From Poteriospumella lacustris (taxonomy: Eukaryota > Sar > Chrysophyceae > Chromulinales > Dinobryaceae), in contig SMOI01000466.1 in NCBI GenBank assembly GCA_008000375.1, forward strand, positions 1-22,748: a stretch of DNA of 22,748 bases, read 5' to 3'. The notes beneath the pieces are model-generated. The model ran no database searches. It had not been told where the DNA came from and worked only from the letters and a program-made list of their open reading frames with translations. Numbering within the stretch: the first letter of the stretch is position 1; every line of letters begins with the position of its first letter. The translations under genes and the position numbers were made by a program. Of the stretch, positions 8,953 to 18,419 are shown one piece after another.

Positions 8953-10638
8953 CTACGACGACGTGGAGGCCGGAGTCGGTGCCTTGCCAGAACACGACTG
9001 CAACAGACGCGCCACCTCCTCCTCGTGCACGACGTCCTTGTCCAGCTCCGCCAGGTCGCGGGGGTCGTACATGTGCACGAAGAGTAGCTGGCGCACGACC
9101 ACGAGCAGTCCGATGAGCACGGGGAAGATGACGCCCGCGGCGGTGAACGTCGACGCGAAGATGACCCCCGCGATGCACACCTGCAGCAGCGTGTAGCGGA
9201 AGACGACGCCCTTCGACACCTTCGACAGCATCGACCGCATCGACGCCGACAGAAACGCCGGCAACGCGCTGGCGGGCGTCGGAGCCATCGTCGTGACGAA
9301 GCCGTCGTCCCACAGGAAGAACAGCGACAGCCGCGTGGCGAACTCGTTGTCTTCGAAGGACGCCAGCCCCAAGAAGATGAAGAATCCGTACAGCACCGCC
9401 GTGGGAATCGTTCGCAAGATCGCAGAGAACGGATAGAGCAGCGACAGGCCGATCAGCACCGACTGCGCCAGGTTGGTCACCCGCTGCTCGTAGATCGTCA
9501 CCGCCTCGTCGCCCGCTTTGCCCCCCTTCGTCATCAACGATTTCGTGTGCAGCGGCGCCTGCGGGATCAGTCCGTTCGTTGGCGGGAGGCCCAACAGGCC
9601 CGTGATGAAGACGCAGATGCCCAGCACGAAGAAGTCCCAGTGATACGCCGAGCCCTTCTGCAGCCGGAAGTCCTTGTGCTGCGCCATGATGCTCGACACG
9701 TTGTGGTCGAAGAAGAACAGCACCGTGATGATGATGCCCGGGAACACCGCCGCGAAGATGCCCCACGTGGGGATGTCGAAGATGTTGACGAAGAGCGACC
9801 GGTGGGACGTCGTTTGCAGGTGACTGGGGATGAACAGCCGCGGGATCGCGTCGTCGAGGTCGGGGCGCTCGTGGCCGACGACCAACGACACCACCGTCCA
9901 GATGCAAATCGACAGCGTGGCGCCGTAGTCGGTGAGGAAATGGCGAATCGAATCGTGGAAGAAATGCCAGTGCTTCTCAGCGCGCACCAACCCCGCCGCC
10001 GACCAGACGCAGCCGACGGCGAGAATGAACTGCAGGTACCCCGCGGCCAGCGACAGTGACAGCGACCCAGCCGACGCATCATCTTTCTTTGTCGACAGCA
10101 TATCGATGATTCCATGGCATCCCGTGTACAGATAGATCCACGCGATGAGCATGCCGAAGGTCTCGCAGCTGAACTGGGTGACGTACCGCAGCAACGCGCA
10201 GTAGTTGCCACTGGCCAACAGAAAATGCATCGCACTCGCCCACAGCTGAGCCCAGGCTAGGAAAGGCATAAACGGTAAGCCCCATTGCTGCGACAAGGTG
10301 TAAATGCTGGCCATCAGAATCGTCACCGGTCCCGTGACGCCGAGAATGACCATTGGCTGGCCACCGAAAATGCTGAATAACGCCCCCGTCAGCGCCGTGG
10401 ACAACAGAATCTCCATAGCGCCCAGATTTCCCTCGGTGCTTTTCGTCATATACAATGAGAAGGTCACTGCAGGAGTAATGGAAGTAAAGAAAATGAAGAT
10501 CGAACTGGAGAGAATCTTCCAGCTGCTGATGTCCGTCCAGTCGGACCAGTAGACCGCGCGGCGGGTGTCCAGATCCGACTTCATCCCCACAAACCATTGT
10601 GATTTGCTGGAAGATGTAGATTTGGTGGAATGCATCAT
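8953..10638 (-). CDS. SLC4-family anion (bicarbonate/borate) transporter
   Basis: The frame starts at the ATG-ATG at 10638 (a TAA lies in frame upstream and the next possible start is GTG) and encodes 561 residues without introns. SLC4 hallmarks are clear: GGQPMVILGVTGPVTIL in the early membrane segments, then FPGIIITVLFFFDHNVSSIM, KGSAYHWDFFVLGICVFITG and LLGLPPTNGLIPQAPLHTKS. About ten to fourteen membrane segments fill the protein. Only about 35 cytosolic residues precede the first one, so the animal band-3 N-terminal domain is absent. This is the compact architecture of plant and fungal BOR1 borate exporters and many protist relatives. It should act in a membrane moving bicarbonate, borate or chloride; the substrate cannot be read from sequence. 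Its 3' end converges on the ABCG fragment. The C-terminus is a short Ser/Thr/Ala-rich tail. Confidence 0.95.
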   Translation of the reverse strand: MMHSTKSTSSSKSQWFVGMKSDLDTRRAVYWSDWTDISSWKILSSSIFIFFTSITPAVTFSLYMTKSTEGNLGAMEILLSTALTGALFSIFGGQPMVILGVTGPVTILMASIYTLSQQWGLPFMPFLAWAQLWASAMHFLLASGNYCALLRYVTQFSCETFGMLIAWIYLYTGCHGIIDMLSTKKDDASAGSLSLSLAAGYLQFILAVGCVWSAAGLVRAEKHWHFFHDSIRHFLTDYGATLSICIWTVVSLVVGHERPDLDDAIPRLFIPSHLQTTSHRSLFVNIFDIPTWGIFAAVFPGIIITVLFFFDHNVSSIMAQHKDFRLQKGSAYHWDFFVLGICVFITGLLGLPPTNGLIPQAPLHTKSLMTKGGKAGDEAVTIYEQRVTNLAQSVLIGLSLLYPFSAILRTIPTAVLYGFFIFLGLASFEDNEFATRLSLFFLWDDGFVTTMAPTPASALPAFLSASMRSMLSKVSKGVVFRYTLLQVCIAGVIFASTFTAAGVIFPVLIGLLVVVRQLLFVHMYDPRDLAELDKDVVHEEEVARLLQSCSGKAPTPASTSS

Positions 10639-11492
10639 GCTGCTGAAGGCATCAGTCACAGAGCGCTCACACTGTTATGAAGTACTGCAAAACAGTGTTC
10701 GACTTGGCTACCAAATCCCAACGAAATCCACGCGTCCCTGCCCTCCACTGTACGTATTTCCTTCTGGGAAGTGCAGGTCGTCTGATTCTGCAACGCTATC
10801 CAAGCACTGCGGGTTCATTGAACTCATTTTATTTCATTTTCGTTCGTCGCCTTCGACCGTCCGACGAGTGGCGGCGGTTACAATTTTTGGACACCGCCAG
10901 CTGTTCCAGAGTTGGCACCGCCGCCGCCACTGAGGAAAAGGCGTTACAACTTTGTGCCACTCGCCACAGGGCGGCGAGGGGGCGGAGGGGGCGATGGTCG
11001 AGACAAGGTATTGACGTTACAAACCGACGTTAGTCATTCGCCAGTGGGGAAGAACAATAGAAGAGGAGTGTAGCGGCCCGCAACACTCAGCAGTTGCTGG
11101 GGCGCTTCACCGATAGGAGAGACACTAGTGGGGTGGGGGCACGTAGACGGTGGCCGCGTGCTCTGCGGCAACAGTTTCCCCCCAAAACAAACGCCCGCTG
11201 GACGAGGCCCAAATGGCGCCATCAGCTTCAATTAATAAAAAATGAAAAGAACAATCTGAATAGCCAAGCGCGCAACACCCACGTCGACAGTGATGCAGCC
11301 GCTCGCGATGGACGACCCAGCGCAGTGCCGCGCGGCGACACGCGCTGTAAAACACCGATGGAAATAAACAAGAAACGACACCAATACACGGGGAAAACCA
11401 ATCGAAAGAACAAATGCGGATATGTTGTACACGTGGGGGGGGCGGGGCACCGGGCAGCGCTGTGCAGACGATGGACAGCGACAGGGCGACGG
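10639..11492. other. Intergenic: SLC4 upstream region and channel 3' flank
   Basis: This is 854 bp between two minus-strand genes. It should contain the SLC4 promoter and the 3' untranslated region of the channel gene. Several short G-rich stretches are seen (near 10970-10995 and 11432-11450). No protein-like open frame, tRNA or mobile element was recognised. Confidence 0.55.
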
Positions 11493-14007
11493 CTACACTT
11501 CGTCGTCGCTGTCGACGCGAGAAGCGGCTGCTCGCTCCTTCGCCCGTTTGGCAGCAGCCTGGACCTTGCTCTCGCCTCGATTGGAGCCGCTGCGGCCGCT
11601 ACCGCTGTTTTCCGCGGTTTTCTCGCCGCTTAACAGGCCCTTGCCGCTGTGCGACTCGCTGGTGTCGCTGCGGTTGGAGCGACCGCTGCCTTCGCCGCTC
11701 AGAGCGGCCCCAACAGTCGAATCGGCGGCCGACGCCGTTCGCGAGGATGGCGGTCGCGTCGTCATTTCCATCTCTACGCCCGCCGAACGGTTGCTACTGC
11801 CCTGGGCCGGCGCGCCGTGGGAGGCGGAGTGCAGCTCGTTCTGCACGAGCGTGAAGTCGTCCTCGGTGAACGCGGCGTTCTCCAGCTGCCCGTGCATCAA
11901 GAACAACTCCCAGCCCTTGTGCCGCGGCTGAAGCAGCCCGTTCTCGTCACTGGCGCTGCCTGCGGCGCTGCCACCCGTCTCCATGTCGCCGCCACTGGCG
12001 CTGCTCGCGGGCTGCATGATCCGCGACAGACGCAGACCCGACTGCGACTCGACCTTGCGCCTCCCCTGCGAAGTCTTCGTCTTTTCCGCTTGGAATCGCC
12101 CCTCCAGCAACGACACCAGCGACGACAGGTTCTTCAGATGCAACGGCTTGCGCACTTTGATGGGGAAGGCGTCGTGCTTGTGGAGGTAGTCGGAGATCAG
12201 CAGCTTCGACGTCGACAGCGTCTTGAAGTGGAAGAGGTTCATCGCGAGCGCTTCCACGAAGGACAAGTCGGAGACGCGCAGGTCCGGAGAGTTGCACTTG
12301 ATCGTGAGGTTCCGCATCGCGTCGTAGACGTTGCTGCGGACCCCGAACAACTCGCGAATCAAAATGATCGCCGCGACCGCGATTGCCACCGCCATCAGGG
12401 CCTGGCCGTAGGCAGGATTCGACGACACGGGGATGTACACGACGAAGTAGATGACGACGGCGGGCAGGACGAAGACACGGCCGGCGACTTCGATCAGCCG
12501 CAGGTAGATCAGCCGCAGCGGCCACCGGTCCAGCTTCTCGTTCAACGTCGCGTACGTCTGGTGCAGGATCGTCACGCAGACCAACATGAAATACATCTAC
12601 AGCAGCAACAGCAACAGCAGCAGCGACAACAAGAAGCGATTAGAAAAGGCCTCGCGCTTCTCGTCCGATCGGTCGCCTGCGCCTGCCCCAGCGCCAGTGT
12701 GACGCGTGGCGTAGGCGACCGATCGATCGTTGTCAGTGGCGGACGGGCGGTGCACTTACCCAGAAGACGAAGTGGTCCACGTTCGTCAGGTACCCGACGA
12801 GAGGAATGTTCTGCAGAATCGTGATGTACAGCGCAGACATCGCCAACAGAATCGTGATCGTCACGTCGACGCGGTGGTCGTAGGAGACCCAGAACGTGAT
12901 CGAGCCCAGCACGATCAGCAGCGCCATCGGCAACACCAAGCGAATCACCACACCGTACGCGCGGCGGATCACTTCGATCACGTAGACGTTGTAGCTGTTG
13001 TCGTACGCCGCGTCGACGTAGGCGAAGTAGCTGTACTTGTCGAAGTCCCAGATCGGGTTCGCGTCGAAGCCGTATTCGCCGTCGGGCAGCGCAGTGAACT
13101 CCATGTTCGTCGGCACGAAGATCAACTCGCGCGTCTCGAACTCCGCGTCGGCGAAGCGGATGTTGATGTTTTGTCGGTCGGCCGGATACCGCGCGAAATC
13201 GAATTGGGGCTGGACCAAGATCATGTGGTAGGACACCTGGTAGTAGAAGTAGTTGTTGCTGTTCAGGCGGAAGTCGAAGGCGAACTCGTCTATCTCGATG
13301 GCGTCCGGGAAGACGACGTTGGGTCGCCAGATGTTGATGGAGTCGTTCTGCAGAATCGTCGATGTGAGATCGATGAATCCCTTCGGAATGCGCTCCCACA
13401 CGCCGGGCATGTCGAAGCGTTCGTCGCGCCACTGCAGGGTCAAGTCGAAGGTCAGCTCTACGGTACTGTCGACCTCCACGATGCCGACGAGCGAATTCAT
13501 GATCATTTTCGAATAAATGGGCAACTGGCCGTGATAAGAGCCATTCCAAAACGTGGGGATGAACGTGCTGCCGAGGACGTTGGCCAGGCAGTTGTAGAAG
13601 GTTTGTTCGACGGAGAAATAGCCACCGATGAACACGAGGTCGGATTCGTTGTGAATGCAGGGCGGCGGTAGCAGCCTGGCCACTTCCGCCGAGTAGTAGT
13701 AGTAGTCGACGCGATCCACGGCGTCGTCCACTCGATACACCTCTGGGTTGATGTCTGCGGCCTCAGCGTCGATGCCGCCATGTGACCCTCTTCCGAAGGC
13801 AGCGGAGCCAAATTCTCCACGTCCGTCGAGAATATCGCGATCAGCAATTGATGCATCTCCCGTGACAGTTGGAAATGCTCGTCCATTTCGAGCAGGCTTG
13901 GAAGGGCCGAAGTCGGGTAGGTCTTGGTTTCTAGCGAATGCCTCTTGGAAGCCGATTAAAGCCAAAGCGGTAACTGCCAAGATCCACATCTTGTATCTAA
14001 AATGCAT
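11493..14007 (-). CDS. Pentameric ligand-gated ion channel (Cys-loop superfamily, cysteine-less)
   Basis: Two exons, 14007-12760 and 12596-11493, are joined in phase 0 by a GTAAGT...TAG intron (163 bp), giving 783 residues. The start at 14007 gives a signal peptide (HFRYK, then WILAVTALALIGFQEAFA); an ATG at 13989 is an alternative. The extracellular domain shows W-R-D-E-R, WRPNVVFPDAIEIDEF and FDFARYPADRQNI (about residues 268-280), which aligns with the Cys-loop. Both cysteine positions carry other residues (P and I). M1 (VVIRLVLPMALLIVLGSITF, about 351-375), M2 (DVTITILLAMSALYITILQN) and M3 (split by the intron) are typical. M4 is at about 453-473 after only a short loop. A further hydrophobic segment at about 478-497 (QALMAVAIAVAAIILIREL) is followed by about 285 hydrophilic, Ser/Gly/Ala-rich residues ending DSDDEV. 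The ligand and ion selectivity are not readable. Confidence 0.93.
12597..12759 (-). other. Intron of the ligand-gated channel gene
   Basis: On the transcript strand it begins GTAAGT and ends TAG. A CTAAT branch-like motif is at 12639-12643, and a CTG/TTG-repeat tract adjoins the acceptor. It interrupts the M3 helix exactly between a Trp codon and the ATG TAT TTC codons. Read through, it adds eight residues and then a stop, which would give a channel lacking M3 onward. Confidence 0.92.
12666..12725. repeat. Long inverted repeat inside the channel intron
   Basis: Left arm CGATCGGTCGCCTGCGC (12666-12682) and right arm GCGTAGGCGACCGATCG (12709-12725) are complementary over 17 positions with a single mismatch, separated by 26 bases. 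In the pre-mRNA this could form a stable hairpin taking up about a third of the intron between the donor and the branch site. Confidence 0.9.
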
Positions 14008-14559
14008 GTGTAGTGCTGAGATCGTCTTTTGCGGCACTTGTGATATATTACGTGAAATCGTCAACAAAAGCTTTGCAAGAATCTTTGCGGATGACCGAAC
14101 AATGAATCAACCCCACCGTCTGAGAAGCAGATCTTTGCACTTTGAAAAGCGACTGGTTTCGACTTTATGTCAAGCCGGGTGAATAAGATTCGTAATGATG
14201 AAGAGGGGTCTTCACTAATAGTTAGTTACCCGGACGGTCGAACCCATGGACTATGGACTATGGACTATGGACGATCAGCTGCTCGGTGCTGTGGGATTCC
14301 GACTGCGGGTCGTCGTCATCGCATCCGTGCGGGTAAGTGACGTACTTTATTCAGTGTAAATAAAATAATATGAACGTATCAATCTACTTGTAAAGGTACA
14401 TAGAACGGCTACTTTTTTTGAAACGTCGCCCTCCTCTGCCCTCCGCGCGACCGAGGGCCACTGTCAGCGCCAGCAGTTGGTCACGTGCGAAAGTGGACAG
14501 ATCCAAGCGCGATTCACATTGTTTTCTTCAGCTAGGAAGGTGCGTGTCGTCCGTGAAAA
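14008..14559. promoter_or_regulatory. Shared upstream region of divergent channel and SUN genes
   Basis: 552 bp separate the two start codons. It includes a heptamer repeat (14246-14272) and a more AT-rich central part (14330-14410). It must carry the promoters of both genes; no individual element can be named with confidence. Confidence 0.5.
14246..14272. repeat. Tandem heptamer (ATGGACT)n
   Basis: Three exact copies of ATGGACT and a fourth partial copy lie in the divergent intergenic region. Confidence 0.9.
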
Positions 14560-16890
14560 ATGATGGATATTGACGATAGTCCTGCTCTTCATGCTTCAAA
14601 TGGAAGTTCTCGGAAGAGAAAGTTCTCCGATGACCTACCCGATCGCGCCGTCCACGATGCGAAGAGGAGGAAAATCGCCAAAAGCACAGCGAAGAAGTCC
14701 TCCAGTCAAAAGAAATCTGCATCTCGTCGATCTTCTTTGAATAAGGCTGCCGATCTCATGGATGAGGATGAATTCACATTGTTTTCCACGAAGATTGTCT
14801 TGGACATCGAAGCTGACGACGAGGAGGATCTAACGGCGAAGCGCTTGTCCTTCAGCCACACCGAAGCAGCGACAAACATCGAGCAATCGATTCCCTCAGT
14901 GGTGGCACCCATTTCGTCGTCGCCGGCTGCATCCCCGGCGCCAGTTAACGCCCACTTGCACCAGCCTCACCCCACCTCCGCGTCGACGAGAGCATTGTCG
15001 TCATCACCAGTCACATATTCCACCAGCGCTTCGAAGCGGGTGACCCGCAGCTCGGTCCTCCTTCGTCCAGCCCACGAGTCAGATGCATTCGCCCCACACG
15101 TGTCGCCTCGTCGGCCCCAGCAGCAGCTCCACCATCATCACCAACTCTCCCTCCCCGCCCAACCGTCCTATCGCGCGGAAGAAGCTGTCCGCTTCCATGC
15201 GGCGCCCATCGAAACAGTGCCGGTGGCGATGGAGAACAGTCGCAACCCGATGTGGTTCACGTGGTTGTCCGGGTTCGTGGTGCTCTTTCTCGTGAGCTCG
15301 TCGATGTGGTCGCCGGCGCGGACCGTCGATCAGGCGCCCATCGGCGACGCAGCTCCTCATCAAGTCAACGAGCCGCGGCTGCCCTTCAAGAACTATTCGA
15401 TTCCCCGCTTCACCATCAATGCCTCTGCCAATGTGAGCGGTGACGCGTCTCGCACTGAAGACGCAGTGGCAGCCGCGGCGGCGCTGCCCGAGCGCCCCGT
15501 CGACTACGTCTTTCTGCCGATCGACGAGGCCCAGAACGCCACCTCTGCTGCTGCGCCTGCAGGCGTTGCGACAGGGGAGTCACCCGTGTTGGTGCAAGAG
15601 GACGACGAGGAAGGCGACGAGGCGGTGGAGACGTTGACGACGAGCGCTTTGGACTGGCAGCGCTTCGCGGTGTCGGTGCCGTCGCTGACGATTTCCATGG
15701 GCGACCACGGCTTTGTGGGCGATGCGGACGTCGTCACACCCGCAGCGGTGGACGAAGAGCCTTTGGAAGTGGCCGCCGATGCGACCGTAGCGGCGGAGAC
15801 GCCGGTGGCCGAAGCGGCGCCTGTGCTGGAGGCGATCGCTGCTGATGCCGCTGTTGACGCCGTCGTTCACAGCGTTTCGCTGTCTGATGCTCCTGCAATC
15901 GTTGAGGCCGAGGTACCTGAAGCGGTAGCGACCGCGGTGGCCGAGGACGAGGACGAGGCGGCAGCGACCGCGGTGCCGGCGGTGACCATCGACAACGCGG
16001 TCGACGTATTGGACGCGCTCGCCACCGTCGACGCCGACGTAACCCCCATCGACTCTGACCGCGACGTGCCCGTCGTCCAGGCGGTGTCGACGCCGATTCT
16101 CTTCCCCGCGAACATGAACATCGCTGAGGCCAACACCGGCGCCCGCGTCGTCGCGAGGGAAAGCACCAAACGCTGCGTCAAGACGAACAAATGGAACCCG
16201 CTGCAGTGCCACCGACCGCTGAAAACCGTCAACAGCCACTTCCCCATCGCATCGGCGCTCGATTGCTTTGCGTTCTACCTGGAGCACGACGCGAGCGCGT
16301 CGCAGAAGAACACCGTCACCGTGGAGCTGTTCCAGCCCGCCAAGGCCATTTACGGCTTCGGGCTGAGCCATTTCCTGGCCGACGCGGGACACGAAGACGC
16401 ACGATTCAACGCGTCGTGTGCCCCGCGGGACATCTCCTTCACCGTCTACGAGAACATTCCCGCGCCGTCGTCGTCGTCGTCGTCTGGCCGCGCGGTGGCG
16501 GAGGCGTCGCCGTCGAAGCAGCTCCGCTTCCCGTTCACGTGGGAGAGCGTCAAGCAGCAGATCCAGCGCGACGCCGACTCCATCGCACCCGTGACCGCGA
16601 AGACGTCGAGGGCGCCGCCCGCGCCGCGGCGGTTCCTGCCGTCGGTCGAGATCCCCACCACGTTCGACGGCGTCGTCTTCGACCCGCTCGGCAGCCGCGT
16701 CGCGCAGACGATGCAGTCGCCGCCGCAGAGCCGCGGCGCGACGGTCACCGAGTTCTTCCCCTTGTCCACCGCGTTCTTCCCGCAGTACGTGCACAAGGTC
16801 AGCATGCACGTGCACTCGACGCAGTCGGGCGGCGACGTGGCGTGCGTCTACCGCGTGCAGGTCTACGGCGACTTCGACTCGGACGCGTAG
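14560..16890 (+). CDS. SUN-domain nuclear envelope protein
   Basis: A single frame of 776 residues starts at an ATG-ATG pair. Residues 1-228 are nucleoplasmic in style, with basic clusters (SRKRK, KRRKIAKSTAKK) that can serve as nuclear localisation signals. A membrane segment follows at about 229-249 (WFTWLSGFVVLFLVSSSMW). Next comes a long acidic, Ala/Val-rich region to about 515. The C-terminal ~260 residues fit a SUN domain: NTGARVVARES at the start, NTVTVELFQPAKAIYGFGLS in the middle, then RDISFTVYE, and the typical end HSTQSGGDVACVYRVQVYGD. SUN proteins sit in the inner nuclear membrane and bind KASH proteins in the perinuclear space to form LINC complexes. Unlike animal SUN proteins, no clear coiled coil precedes the SUN domain. 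The middle of the domain carries a low-complexity insert around a serine run (about residues 637-645). Confidence 0.85.
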   Translation: MMDIDDSPALHASNGSSRKRKFSDDLPDRAVHDAKRRKIAKSTAKKSSSQKKSASRRSSLNKAADLMDEDEFTLFSTKIVLDIEADDEEDLTAKRLSFSHTEAATNIEQSIPSVVAPISSSPAASPAPVNAHLHQPHPTSASTRALSSSPVTYSTSASKRVTRSSVLLRPAHESDAFAPHVSPRRPQQQLHHHHQLSLPAQPSYRAEEAVRFHAAPIETVPVAMENSRNPMWFTWLSGFVVLFLVSSSMWSPARTVDQAPIGDAAPHQVNEPRLPFKNYSIPRFTINASANVSGDASRTEDAVAAAAALPERPVDYVFLPIDEAQNATSAAAPAGVATGESPVLVQEDDEEGDEAVETLTTSALDWQRFAVSVPSLTISMGDHGFVGDADVVTPAAVDEEPLEVAADATVAAETPVAEAAPVLEAIAADAAVDAVVHSVSLSDAPAIVEAEVPEAVATAVAEDEDEAAATAVPAVTIDNAVDVLDALATVDADVTPIDSDRDVPVVQAVSTPILFPANMNIAEANTGARVVARESTKRCVKTNKWNPLQCHRPLKTVNSHFPIASALDCFAFYLEHDASASQKNTVTVELFQPAKAIYGFGLSHFLADAGHEDARFNASCAPRDISFTVYENIPAPSSSSSSGRAVAEASPSKQLRFPFTWESVKQQIQRDADSIAPVTAKTSRAPPAPRRFLPSVEIPTTFDGVVFDPLGSRVAQTMQSPPQSRGATVTEFFPLSTAFFPQYVHKVSMHVHSTQSGGDVACVYRVQVYGDFDSDA

Positions 16891-17148
16891 ACGGCGACCG
16901 TCGACCGATGGCCGCTCCTCCCCCTGCCCCTCGCCTCCCTCGGGACGCGGGCAGTTGATTTATGTTGTCCCTCCTTTCGCCAGTAGATCTCGTGCGTGTG
17001 TCCTGTGTCCTGTGTGCTGTGCTGTGTCGTCGAGCGCGTGTCCCGCTGTGCTGTGTCGCCGAGCGGACGCGGCGTGATGCAGCGCCTCCACTTCGCTGCG
17101 CTGGACGCGCGGGATGCCGTCGGTTTCGTGTGTAACTTCCGACGCTCT

Positions 17149-17162
17149 CCCCCCCCCCCCCC
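17149..17162. repeat. Homopolymer C14
   Basis: Uninterrupted run of 14 cytosines in non-coding spacer. Such tracts are often length-variable or miscalled. Confidence 0.9.
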
Positions 17163-17220
17163 GCGCCGCTCCGCGCGCCGACTCCATCGCGCCTGTATCG
17201 TTGTTTAACTATATTTGTGA

Positions 17221-17240
17221 GCACCGCACCGCACCGCACC
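17221..17240. repeat. Tandem pentamer (GCACC)x4
   Basis: Four exact copies lie next to the 3' end of the glyoxalase gene. Confidence 0.9.
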
Positions 17241-17289
17241 GACACGACCGCGGAGACTTCAACGGTTACAACGAGACAGCCGCCGCAGC

Positions 17290-18419
17290 TTAGATCGTGA
17301 TGCCTCGCTGGATGAGCTCGACCCAGTACTGGTCGACGGGGGTGTACGCGAAGGCGATGCCGCGCATGTTGCCGTCGGTCGGCAGCTTCTTGAAGGCGAC
17401 GCCTTGCGACTGCAGCTGCGCACAGGCCGCATCCAAGTCGTCGCACAGGAAGCCCACGTGGCCGAAGCCGCGCAGCTGGCCGGCGTCTTGGTCGTTGCCG
17501 TTGTGGTACTTGAAGTCGGCGTTGTCCTCGGTGCCGTGGTTGTGCGTCAGCTCGAGCACGGGCGAGAAGATCGTCTTGATGAACTCGCTGGCGTCGGCGC
17601 TCTGCGTCAGCGCGTCCTCTCCGCCGTCGGCGTACTTCGCCTGCAGCGCGGCCCACTGCACTTTCTCTTCAGGCGACAGCGACGACAGGAAATACAAGGA
17701 GAATCCGCCGGGCGACCCGGCGCCGATGTGGGACACGCGCAGCAGCGTCATGCCCAGCGACCGCGTGAAGAACTGCACCGACGGCTTCGGGTCCTTCACG
17801 CGGATCATCGTCTGCGCCAGCGTGTACTTCAGCTTGATGGGCGAATCGGGCGAGCGAGGCACGACCTCGATCCAGTAGCCGTCGGGACACAGCGCGAAGG
17901 CGATGCCCTTCATGCGACCCTCGTCGGGACGCTTCTGGAAGCGCACGCCGTCCGCTTCCAACTCCGCACAGCTGGCGTAGACATCGGGCGTCATCACGGC
18001 GATGTGGCCGAAGCCGCGGTGGGGCTCCACGTTGCCGTTGTTGACCTGGAAGTTGGCGTCGGCTTCCGATCCGTGGTTGTGGGTGAGCTCGAGCGTGACG
18101 CCCTTGAAGCGCCACAGGTACTGCTCGGACTCGGGCGTGCCCGGCGTCAGCGTGAACTCCTCTCCCTCGGGCAAAATGGCCAGGAAATACAAGGAGAACG
18201 TCCACTGAGGAAAGTCGTATCTGTAGTTGACGCCGAGTGTCGTCAGAAGAGGACGTGTCCGGTGACGGCGGTGGCCGGTGGGTGGTACCTGTGAATCAGC
18301 TTGAAGCCAAAGTGACGCTCAAAGAAAGGAACCGACACCGCAGGATCCTTAATACGGAGCATCGTCTGCTGCCAGGAGAAGTTGAATGGGTTGTTATCAG
18401 CAACTGCGAACGAGGCCAT
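17290..18419 (-). CDS. GLO1: Glyoxalase I (lactoylglutathione lyase), two-domain
   Basis: Two exons, 18419-18289 and 18220-17290, are joined across a 68-bp GT-AG intron (donor GTACCA, acceptor CTACAG), giving 353 residues. The join restores FKLIHR-YDFPQWTFSLYF, the expected glyoxalase sequence. The enzyme isomerises the methylglyoxal-glutathione adduct to S-lactoylglutathione in the cytosol. It is a tandem duplication of the glyoxalase fold. Domain 1 has the four metal ligands Q18, E88, H116 and E162 (in QTMLR, LELTHNHG, GFGHIAV, YWIEV). Domain 2 has Q180, E267, H298 and E345 (QTMIR, LELTHNHG, GFGHVGF, YWVEL). Both sites therefore look complete, as in yeast and Plasmodium two-site enzymes. 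The Gln-Glu-His-Glu set is that of the human zinc enzyme. No targeting peptide is evident at the N-terminus (MASFAVADNNP). Confidence 0.95.
18221..18288 (-). other. Intron of glyoxalase I gene
   Basis: 68 bp, GTACCA donor, TTCTGAC branch-like motif and ACTACAG acceptor on the transcript strand. The coding frame is restored exactly (arginine codon split AG|A). Confidence 0.92.

Larger units (their letters stand above)
16891..17289. other. Spacer between convergent SUN and glyoxalase genes
   Basis: It contains TGTGCTGTGT-rich sequence (16995-17065), a run of 14 C (17149-17162) and four GCACC repeats (17221-17240). It should hold the 3' ends of both transcripts. No gene is seen. Confidence 0.6.

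Noticed and set aside
12601-12625. CAG/CAA repeat as a coding polyglutamine tract
   Set aside because: It lies inside the channel intron next to the acceptor, where on the transcript strand it forms the CTG/TTG pyrimidine-rich tract.
11649-12824. 391-residue plus-strand open frame opposite the channel gene
   Set aside because: Arginine/glutamine/valine-rich antisense shadow; it also spans the intron and has no recognisable features.
15580-16815. 411-residue minus-strand open frame opposite the SUN gene
   Set aside because: Arginine/histidine-rich composition typical of antisense reading in GC-rich coding DNA; the plus strand has a clear SUN domain.
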